Assembly: GCA_037039685.1 (NCBI GenBank)
Contig: JAWNGF010000006.1
Span: forward strand, 2,418,001 to 2,482,000
Source of the DNA: Ceratobasidium sp. AG-K
Lineage: Eukaryota; Basidiomycota; Agaricomycetes; Cantharellales; Ceratobasidiaceae
Length of the DNA: 64,000 nt
Direction of reading: 5' to 3'
Part shown: one piece after another, positions 35,583 to 45,514 of the stretch
How positions within the stretch are numbered: the stretch's first letter is position 1
How the letters are laid out: each line of letters starts with the position of its first letter
Translations under genes and position numbers: made by a program
The notes under the pieces: model-generated
Told to the model about the DNA's origin: nothing
Seen by the model: only the letters and a program-made list of their open reading frames with translations
Databases searched by the model: none

Positions 35583-38213
35583 GGCGGAGGGGAGAGGGAG
35601 GGGAGTAGGGAGAACAATCGGCCTCGGCTCGGTTTAAAAGCTCGCGCGGGGGTCGGGTTTTCGCATCCATCGCCGTGAATTAATGGCACACGACCACCAA
35701 CGAATTACTGGCACACGACCAACAAACGTGCTGGAGCTCTGCAATCTGATTGGTCGAGACCAGATTTTGCAGCCGACTCCCCAGAAGGGTGGAGAAAAGA
35801 AGCAATATCACGTGACCGGACACCACCGGGACTGGATCCTTACCCGAAAAGTTTTCTTCCAAGCCTGGACTTTTTGGACGGCGCAATCAACGTAATCCGC
35901 CGTTTAGACGTCTTGGCAGGCCGTGTTGACCCTCCGAAAAGAATCCTCCCCAAGTGTACCTGCATGCGCATAAAATTTGCAGAGCCAAGAGAAACATGGC
36001 TGAGCCGGCGGGTGGCGCTGAAATGTTACGGCGGGCCACGTTCGCTTCGGAAAGATTCCTACTTTTGTGGAGCAAACTACATGCTTCCTTGTACGTGGGG
36101 CGGCTGTTGCTCATAGCTAGGGTTTGTATAGCACAACGGTCGAACAGTAGCACCACCCGTCTTGGATCTGACGCACCATGTACCAGAGGCGCACCATCTG
36201 ACACCCACACACGCTACCCGCCCAAGGGGCTCAGGTGCGTCGCGGTCCTTCAGGGCATTGTTACAAACGGGAGAGTCGACGCCGTCATAAAGAACCACCC
36301 CACGATCAGCTATCGGGCATACCCATAGTGGTCTTCTCTAGATTCTGTCCACAATCTCTCGGCGCACGAGGGCGATTTCGTAGCACTCACATTTCCGAAA
36401 AGCACTAGATCCAGACCAACCATCAAATATTGAGGTGGTCACACGAGGCTCGCCTCTCGCGGCCTCAAGGGTAGCCCACATCGAACTTGCCCCTATGTCT
36501 AAGCTCAGGTCACTCAGACGCCTCGAACCCCTCGGGCTGATACCGAACAGGACTGCCCAAGTGCCCAGTCAAACGCCAGAGTATCCCAGGAGCTGACAAA
36601 ATTAAGCAATGACTTGATTCATGCGATTCCTTTACCAATCAGCCGACTCCCGCAGCAGGTATGTCTGGTTCATCTGCAACGGACTCGATAGGGATTCAAC
36701 TCCTTGGATGCTGGGGATATAGCCCAGTTCGCCATATTCTATAAATAGCGCATTGCGCCAAGACACAGTATTATTTTTTGGTTGCGTCAATGAATTTATA
36801 TTTGAGCAAATACTCAAAGTTTAGCTCGTCCACTTTCTCAAGTTGGAGCAAGAAGTGATATATAATATCTCACTCGGGTGGAATCTAATAGAGTATTTGT
36901 GAGCAGACCTTGTGTGTGTGGTATGGAACACTGGGTAACCCTTGCGTTTGTCCCAGCTTGGCGTTTATCAATCCCATCACGTGGCATGATCTATATAGAG
37001 GAATACCTTATATTAGGACTGGTTGACTTGTGCGGTTAGCCAAGAGTTATAATGAATAAATTTAAGCTGTTGCCAAGCCAGAACTAGGGCGCCCGTTCGT
37101 CCAATGTAGGTCGCGATTGGTTAATCGGGGGCCGAATATGCTAATTCATCGATCTGAAAACAGGAGAACGAGTTATCATTGCTGTACTGAGCATAACCAA
37201 GAATCTGACTGTACTTATAATCCAGGTTCGGATGCTTATTCCGCTCTTATTACTGTTGCGAGGACTCTGGGAAGCACGCCAGGAACTGTCTGTGATACTG
37301 TCGGGGAAACCGGCTTGGTCCAAGGGGCGTTATTTGGAGCGTCACTTCATTGAGTGTGCTCAGAAATCTGGTTGATGCACTAAAACTGTGCATTTTATTG
37401 AGGATTTCAGACCCGCCAGTCTCGCTGCCATTCGTCCGCGGGCGATTTTCCACTCAAGTCATGCGCGACAACGCTCAGCCTCTTCCTCTGTTCTTTTGAG
37501 GGGCTAGCTTCTCCCCGCAGCCGGGAGGAAAGAAGCTTGTTCCACTTGGCGTCATGAATGTATATATCAAGTCAAATCCCTACTCACGCCGCTCCTTGTA
37601 AATTCATTCCGTCGGGCATAAATGGCCAAGGATCCAAACATTCAACCCACCGGAATGCCTACTTATCCAAACTGCCCTGTGGCATAAATACCGGACGTTG
37701 CGGCGAAAGTACTGGTAAAAAGAACACTCGTGCACGCGTGTGGGACCTAACTTGCCCGGTAAAAGGCCGCATGAGCGGGCCGCTGGCCGCTGACTGGATC
37801 GGCAATACTGATGAGCCTATAGGACGTTAGGATAAATGATCGCGACGTGACCTAAATGGTTTCCATCGCTTTGCGTCTGTCGGATGGATGGAGATGTCGA
37901 AGCCTAGATCACGTTGTTTCATAAACGTGGTTGCGACTACCCCCCTTGGTTGCACACATGCCATGTTTAAATGCAAATGGAGCTAGTCCCTTGCTTCGAT
38001 TGGTTGTCAGCCGCCTTCCTTGCACGGTAGACTAGATCACCTGATATTCTTTACCCCACGTTGACACGGTTGCGGTGGTGGAATTTCTCCGCATAATCCC
38101 TGCTCTAGAGGGTATAAAATGCGGCTTACAAGGGTGTTTTCCCTCATCACTCTGCTATTTTCTCGATTACTATCTTAGGAACCCTCCCAGCCATCCAATC
38201 CCTACACACCGAG
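35583..38213. other. Intergenic region, no gene seen
   Basis: About 2.6 kb without recognisable coding text on either strand. It contains the promoters of the phosphate transporter (left) and the secreted protein (right). Confidence 0.4.
38113..38119 (+). promoter_or_regulatory. TATA box of secreted-protein gene
   Basis: TATAAAA 101 bp before the start codon at 38214, followed by a CT-rich leader typical of strongly expressed fungal genes. Confidence 0.65.
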
Positions 38214-39212
38214 ATGAAAGCTATTTTTTCCACACTCTTTGCTTGCTCTACTGCCTTGTTGGCCGCCGCTGACACCTGGGGAGGGTGAGTTTGATTAGAC
38301 GATCGCTGCATCGGCGACTGAACCGCATTGGTTGTTTCAGCGCCTACTCTCTTGGTCCTACTACGGCTAACATCATCGAGGCTACTACCACTATCACACC
38401 CGGTGCTGCGCCACCGACCCAGGCCGGTGTGCTTTTCCTCTGGTAAGTATCGTCACGCTGGCGACAAGTGCCTAGGACTTCGACTCATAAACTGTTACCT
38501 ACAGGCCTGGTATCTCCAACGGAACCGGCGATCTCGTCCAGGTGAGCAGGTTTAGTATTAAATACGGTTCACCGCTAATTTCCAAGCGCTCAGACCACCC
38601 TCGAGCACTGGTCTGACAATTCTTGGTGTGGCGCCGGCAAGGGACAGTGGTGTGTTCGCGCCTCTGTCTTTGGTTGGTTCGGCCAGCGCGATGGTCCAGC
38701 TGCGGTCGTCAAGGCCACTGACTCCGTCACTATCAACTAGTAGGTGTTCTGTCTCGTATATGCGCGCTGGTGCTGATTCGACTCTAGCAAGCTGCAGTCA
38801 AACAAGATGACTTGGGCCCAGACAGTTACTATCGACGGCAAGGTCGTATCCACTGTAAGCCGGCCCCAGTTTCAAGTATTTTTGATCACCATGCTTACCT
38901 ATTTGGTTTTCAGCTCAACTCTGATTCTGGTCCTTACATGAAAGGTACGGCATTGATTCTGCTTTCGTTCTGATTAATCCCACTAACCAGATCCATTTAG
39001 GCTGGGGCACTGGTACCGAATGCAATAATGGCTGCACTGGTACCATCTCTGCTCAGAAATACACCAACACCGTTATCACGCTCGACGCGGCTGACCCCAA
39101 CTTTGGCAAAACTGCGGGTAGCTCCGGCGGAACTACTATTTCTGGCTTGACCAGCGAGCAAGGCGGCAAGATCTGGAAGATTGCGACGATCAATGTCCCG
39201 AAAATGCAATAA
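38214..39212 (+). CDS. Small secreted protein, function unknown
   Basis: Seven exons (38214..38284, 38341..38442, 38505..38541, 38594..38739, 38788..38854, 38914..38944, 39001..39212) give 221 residues. Residues 1-19 form a signal peptide (KAIFSTLFACSTALLAAA). The mature part is rich in Thr, Gly, Trp and Asn with beta-sheet character: VLFLWPGISNGTGDLVQTTL, then WCGAGKGQWCVRASVFGWFG. Two cysteine pairs (WCGAGKGQWC, ECNNGC) may form disulfides. The pattern recalls fungal secreted beta-sandwich proteins, but no family could be assigned, so no activity is claimed. A TATA box 101 bp upstream and tight 50-60 bp introns support an expressed gene. Possible roles include wall or host-surface binding. 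Confidence 0.85.
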
Positions 39213-39445
39213 GCTGCATCTTCTTAGCGTATTACTCCTCCGCCGTGTAATGTCACCTGTAGTACCACTGTTGCAAGAATATAGCCCGTCTATACCTTCT
39301 CCAAACGGAAAAAAAACACTGGGTTCAACTAATGACTCAACTTCTCGAAATTGCGAGCTATTGTAAGTAGAGGTTTTAGCGATCTCGTTGACCAGCGCTG
39401 CGATTGACTTGGGGGGTAAGTTGGCGATTTCCTAGGTATAACGCG

Positions 39446-41450
39446 TTAAACATTTTCCTGTTGCTCCTGGCATTGTTTGCGGTATGATTCTATTGTGGTC
39501 CAATCCATATCACTAGCCTTGATTGGAACACAGTTTAACTCGTACGCCGCAAGCCCATATCGAGAGGGTGATTGATCCCAGGCGCAGTTGAAAATCCCTT
39601 CAGCCCATGGATCAGAGCATAACCAAACCGCATACTTTGCCACACTCGCATGCTAAGTCGATATCGAATATGATATTCCACATCATCTGCTGTGCTCTTA
39701 AACCTGCCGGAAAATCCGTGATTACTTGTCGCAAAGAAAATATGTGTAGCGGGATCTTGCACATCTAGGCTTTCGTCCGAGATGAGCTCAGTCAAGGAGC
39801 AAAAGGATCACGAGTAAAGTGGTGCGTCATCAAGAAGGGTACCATTAACTAGCTGCACGCTCTTGGGAGAGCAGCTTTCAAGTGCATACGTACAAGTCTC
39901 TATTTGTCCACAGAGATGCTGGATGGCACCGCACTCCCACAGCGGCAGGCGGGGTAGTGGCTGTCCTGCACCAGCTAGCACTTGCAATGCCATATCGACA
40001 GATTTCGAGTCTTCGCAGTTGGCAGCCATCCACGCGACCACTGAACTAGTTACATTGTCCGTTGGCGTATCTTCTTCCACTGTCGTGGTCTATCGGTCAC
40101 GAACATAGCACCCATGGACTCAACCCATCTTGTTATGGAGTCATATGCTTCTTGTATTACCTGCCGGAATGAAAGCGGTGTAATTTTATGTCGAGGGGGT
40201 ATGGTGGCCTCGAGGTCGTTGTCACCTGAGATTCGATCAGCAAGAGTGGGTCAGGATTTGAGGCATCGATCGAGAGCAAGTCGTTTCAAAAGTATCCAAT
40301 CGTGTGGGATCTACGCCAGGGAGGCGGCCAGTGCCCCAATCATGTCCATGGTAAGGGGGTTACCCAGGATCGCAAGCCAATAGGGGTACAGAAATCGTGC
40401 TAAAGCCGCGGTATAAGGGCAGAACCCAAACAACGATGACAGCGACACGGTAGTGACGTGGAACAGGGCTGCCAGAGAGGTGGCTTTGACCACAGGAAGT
40501 GCCACCCGTACACTGATGTCCCAGAGGTATAATGACAACCTGACCGCAAAGCGTACTATTATAGCGGCCAATATTATGATGATTCCTGGTGCGCTTGAAT
40601 CCCCAATCAGGCTCACCCAGCGCAGTATGCATTAGCAATGGCAGCACATATCGTATTTCCTTTATCTTCTACTGCTCGATCCCATCCCAGCGCTGCTGTC
40701 GCAAACGAGATTGCCTCAGCATCGAGCCAACCCGTCCAGTCATGAGTAAGTGGCATCGCTCCTTGGCAAGGATGGCAATAAGTGATACTACAACACGGAG
40801 GCTAAGTGAGAGGGACCAGAGAGCGTTGACAGCGAGGGTGGATGACGAAGTGGTAAACTTAATGATTTCGGAGGCCGTCATGGCTGATCGATTGAGCGAA
40901 GACCCTCTCACAATTGCCGACAGGGTCTGGGACATGAGTCTGAGCAGAGGTCTGGGAGTAGTCCGGTTTCAAGTCCTTCGAACTTTCGATCACAAATCTA
41001 AGAAAAAGTGAATACCGTCTTGGGGCCAAGGGTGCATGTTTTCCATGAGACCTATGCGGTTGAGATTGCTGAGAATAATGCGGCCTGTGTGTTGATTACG
41101 CAGATTAGATTTCCGACTGGAAGACCAAAGCGTCGGACGTGCGAAAACTGTATTATAAGGTACACCATCAGTCGATTAAAATGAGGGATGAAATTGCACA
41201 TACTCAGTATAATATCTAGTGAACTGTGAAGGCGGTGCCGTTGAGTATTGTCAGCGACGGTAGGTTTCTTGATTATAGCACTCGGAGCATACCTGTTCCA
41301 CCGTTCGACGAGTTCTTTGTCCATCCTGTCTGTTTCCTCAACATATTTCCTCCATACTCGAGCGTTTGAAGCTATTTCCATGCCGAGCGTCATAGGGAAT
41401 GCCTTGTTTCTGAGGGCGCTGGAATCGCTATTAGACTCGAACGAATATTG
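39446..41450 (-). pseudogene. DUF6535-domain gene, broken
   Basis: Minus-strand text matches the basidiomycete DUF6535 membrane family in order: WRKYVEETDRMDKELVERWN, ALFSAISTA, IESSKDLKPDYSQTSAQT, LAVNALWSLSLSLRVVVSLI, RQQRWDGIEQ, LYLWDISVRVALPV, SSLFGFCPYTAALARF. A C-terminal part with CEDSKSVDMALQVLAGAG follows near 40000. The gene is interrupted. A TAG at 40669..40671 stands where relatives have tryptophan (IEQ-W-KIKEI). A one-base frame change lies between SAQT and the following MSQTLSAIV. The exon ending in SAISTA runs into a stop. DUF6535 proteins are expanded in this fungal group and of unknown function. The boundaries are approximate. Confidence 0.8.
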
Positions 41451-41454
41451 CTAG

Positions 41455-42178
41455 CCACTGCTGCTACCTGGGATGGTTTCCGAGGTTCCCGGGGATTTCG
41501 TTTGTCCCTCAGACGGCTTCGGGCGATGCTATGCAAATTTTAACTAGTTTTGTCCAGAGGTTGTGGTAGTTTGAAAGCCAGGAATACCAGACTGTGAGGT
41601 CGCTGACAAAGCAGGTCCAAGCTTGACTCAAGTTTTAAATTTAGTTTTAGCGTAGGACTCATGATTGACCGAAGCCGAGCATGGATTCACACTGCTTTGA
41701 CTCTGTCGCCTGCTGTAAGGCTTGGGTCACTTCTATTTGGTATTCCCATACTGTCACGACATTACGGGAAATATGCCGACACCGGGTCGTATTGGTTTTG
41801 GTAAGCCATGCCTCACCTCTACCGGCATATGTTCATCCAAAATATCCACAATCAATGGGGCTCGCTCAAGTTCCCCATCGGCATAGCCTGGACTGCATGC
41901 TCGAGCAGCTCGAGGGAATGGCCTAGAGTGACCGATGCCGAATTCCGCGCAGTCGCCTGTGCGAGAGAAGATAACCATTCGAAGACATTCACGGGGGCGT
42001 ACAGTGTGGAACCAGCGGGTTTCGTGAGTTTACTCGATATTCCGTACAAGCGGTGTGGCAGCGGGTGCTCGGCCACCGATAGTGACACAATCTTGTGAAA
42101 CAGTCTGTACCGCCACCAGGGTTCGAAGGTGTTTATAATAAACGCCCAAGGTCACCCGGCTCAACGTCATCCCTCCCC
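41455..42178. other. Divergent promoter region, no gene seen
   Basis: Lies between the start of the broken DUF6535 gene (-) and that of the C2 protein (+). Short open frames only. An alternative in-frame ATG of the C2 gene exists at 42095. Confidence 0.4.
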
Positions 42179-44170
42179 ATGTCTCGCTTTCTGAACCGCG
42201 TCAAGGACCACATCGAAGAGAAACGAATCCAAGCCCGGCAGCACGACTTTTTAGGCGAAGTCGCACCGTCCAGACTAAACGCAACCCGCAACTCGATAGA
42301 CCATGGTCACCGACGCAATCGGTCTTCTGGCTCCATGGACAGCTTTCTCACAACCCATTCGCTTCGTCGATCAAACTCGCAAACGACAGTAGGATTGGCT
42401 ACTGCCGGCGCAGACTCTCTCGACCTAGTCATCAAGTTTATCAGAGCTGAGAATTTGCCGAGGATGGATGTGGTGGGTGTGGGGTGTGATCCGTATTTCC
42501 GTGTCGAGATTGACGATTCAATATCATACACGTGAGTGTATTGTAAGAGCTATTACATGTCAGCTTAATCGGTATTCCCACAGATCTCGAGCCTTACCTA
42601 ACACCTTGAACCCGGAGTGGAACGAAACATGGTTGGTTCGAAATGGTAAATAATATGGCGTCCAGCCAAGATTCCGACTCACATTTACTTGCAGTTCCCG
42701 CTCTTGCTATAATAAAAGTCAAGGTATACGACAAGGACGAGAATCAGTACATGGACGACTATATCGGGAAGTTCAAGATTACCGATGTTTACGTCGGTGG
42801 TGTAAGAGGAATCCCCATTACCGGTCTACTAAGGCAGAATCATGGAACATTTTTCATAGAGGTGTGTTGGGTGTCTCTCTTCGAGCTCTGCGCACTTTGC
42901 TAAAATCAATTTGATGATTAGGTAATATCTCAGCCCGCCCAGCCTCCATATGCACCCGCCTACATGTTCGATGGTCCATGTCGGTTTGCCATTCAGTAAG
43001 TGGCCAGACGGATTCAAATTCCATCCCTCTGACGTTACCACAAGTCTGTCACCGACTGTTGGCGCCTTCACAGCGAAAACCACCTCTGTACGACGTTACT
43101 CGACCTGGAAGATCCACATTAGAGGCATCCCATTATTCTTCAAAGATCAGCGCCAACACTGGAACCGGGACTATCGTGCCGCCCAAGCTATTTTTAGCGG
43201 CCCCCTTTCTCTTACCGTTCGAGCACCGATTATTGCCGGTCATCGGCTACTGTATGCCCGTACGACAGCCAACAGAACCGGCATCCTCCACGACGCAGAG
43301 GGATTCTGGTCCCTTTTCCGAGCCCCAGTCGACCCATCGCACAGACAAGGTCTCGCCAGGCTGGTTGGCGCTCAACCTGGCAGTGGTCCGGCTACTTGCC
43401 CAATATGTAACCATGGACAAGGCGAGACACACGGCCCCGAATGTGTTAATGCCCATCTACCCGATAACATCCCACCCGATGCTGGTATGCGAACCAATAC
43501 TTCAACAGGTGGCCGAGTGCCCTCGGGTGTCCGGTATGGAGCTGTAGCAAATTTAGCCGGCTCCGTTGGGCCACATGAACACGTTCATAGGATCAAACCC
43601 GCAGTATACACCTACATTATCGATGAGGATACCTTTAGGTTTAGCGAGACAGGAGCCGCGTTTTTCGTTGACTTTGCGAGCAAACATGCATTGCATAGCA
43701 GCTGCGCGGAGGAAGTCCGATATGCCGGAGGTAAGCCCTCGTTTCTCGGCGTTGAACTACCCCATTCAACGTGCCCGCAGAGTTCCACCCCCGTCCGGCT
43801 TGCGGCTGGGCAAACTTCAGCGACGATATCCCTGACCATGCGGTCGCTTGGGAATTATGGATCGACAATGGAAGTGGTACTTATGCACCTACCAAAGACC
43901 TCCTGCCCACTCTTCGAAACCTTCTCGTATACAACTGGCCAGAGCTCAGTGTACAGGTATTCGATTTCAAAGTGAGTAACCTCGTCTCCCTGGGATGTCT
44001 GAAGAAACTAATGTTCTTGCTAGGACGAGAGGCAGAAACAAAGTATTCAAGAGTGCAGAGACTACGCACTCGAGAAGCGCGGTATTATGCGCGAAGAGCT
44101 CGAGCCGTCTGTCCTGGAAGGAGAGTCGGGTTCATCTTTGTGGAAGATGGCGAGCGTGCGCAAGGGTTAA
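42179..44170 (+). CDS. C2-domain protein (fungal, uncharacterised family)
   Basis: Seven exons (42179..42531, 42584..42645, 42695..42861, 42922..42995, 43045..43730, 43781..43971, 44024..44170) encode 559 residues. The N-terminus is basic and Ser-rich. The C2 domain (about 75-200) shows LDLVIKFIRAENLPRMDVVG, NTLNPEWNETW and VKVYDKDENQYMDDYIGKF, with the aspartates that bind calcium. The larger C-terminal part (about 215-520) is shared by fungal relatives: YSTWKIHIRGIPLFF, GHRLLYARTTANR, RIKPAVYTYIIDEDTFRFSE, FFVDFASKHALHS, ELWIDNGSGTYAP. Its function is unknown; the C2 domain suggests calcium-dependent binding to membrane phospholipids. All introns are 49-60 bp. An upstream in-frame ATG at 42095 is possible; 42179 was preferred because the conserved basic start follows it. 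Confidence 0.85.
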
Positions 44171-44324
44171 ACAAGAGTCAACCCAGTTTCACCTACCTTC
44201 TTGTTTCGATATACAGTTGTGCTTAATGTTGTATAATCTATACTTTCCACTGGGTTTTTGAAAACTCGCGATCAGTCCTTAGTGATAACACATACTTTCC
44301 ATGTTGTAACCAGGATCAAAAAAG

Positions 44325-44396
44325 CTCCGATACTGGGAATCGAACCCAGGGCTATCGCGTGAGAGGCGATAATGTTAGCCACTACACCATATCGGA
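44325..44396 (-). tRNA. tRNA-Glu (anticodon CTC)
   Basis: On the minus strand the 72 nt fold as a complete cloverleaf. The acceptor stem TCCGATA pairs with TATCGGA. The anticodon arm is ATCGC-CTCTCAC-GCGAT, giving anticodon CTC, and the T arm contains GGTTCGATTCC. There is no intron. It reads GAG codons. It lies 155 bp downstream of the C2 gene. Confidence 0.95.
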
Positions 44397-45514
44397 TTGT
44401 ATGTCAGACCGACCGAGTCAATCTCACTGTCTAGTCATTCTGGACTCGCAAGTTAGAATGCGATTATCCCCAAAGTTCCGTATGACATATGCAACCAGAA
44501 TCAGGTTCTGGGCTTTCATTGCAATTTTTCTGCCTGGGATGAGTGGGGCTGTGTGACAGACCAGCCTGAGCGAATGGTCCGACCAGCACAGGATATGCAA
44601 ATGTCACGTGGTCACTCGACCACATCTTTGCACGCTCGCACACCAGCCCGCCTTTGTTTTATTGAGTTCCGTTCGCCCGCCCTCACCATCCTCTTTGGTT
44701 ATTGCCTCACAACACAGCACATCCATATGCCACAGCTACCCTTTCTTCGGTCTCATAACCCACTGTCCTCGTCCCTGTTTCGATAGTCGTTAGTTTTGGC
44801 CACCCGACCCATGATGACCGATCGCGTCTCGGTGCTCCAGACCGTTATCCATGCGCTGCACGCGGGATCCCCTGGACCACTCGTTTCTGACGGCTGTCGT
44901 GTACTCTACAATTCATGTTACTAATCCTTTGCATACATACACGATCGTAGCCACTGAACCCTAAGTTATACATTTGATTGGGTCTGATTGAACTTGTAGA
45001 GACCTAGGAATACCGTACAAACTCAACATTCAAGTAGCGCCAATCGGAAATCGACAGACGTTGTTGACGATGGAAAGATGACGGGCTGGCATTCCTAGGC
45101 AACGCCAATTCGAATCCATAGGTCTCGAACTCCCAAGCTCAAAATTACACCCGTTCGGCTCCCGTCCAACCCTGATCGGACCTCATCTATAAGGCGCCAG
45201 CATTTCAAGGCAACTGGCGCATGCTTATGTCATCGTGAGAGATTGCCTCGTGGCCACTTGGTTTAGCTTATGATAAACCCTAGTCAGCCACCCAGTTGCG
45301 AAATATCAAAGCCCAGCAAAACCTAGGATTCTCAATTACAAAATTGAAACATACATACACGTAGGTTACAAATCCCTATCTAAGCAGCACGCCCTCACAG
45401 CTGGAACCCCGACCTTCAAGGCCATAATTTACCACTCCCACTGACCCAACGTTACCAACCCTATATATACTCGGCATACTTCAAATTTCCCGGCTGGAGC
45501 GTACACCAGCAAAA
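44397..45514. other. Intergenic region, no gene seen
   Basis: Contains the 5' flank of the tRNA and the promoter of the kinase-TPR gene. A TATATATA sequence at 45462..45469 lies about 45 bp before that start codon. Confidence 0.4.
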
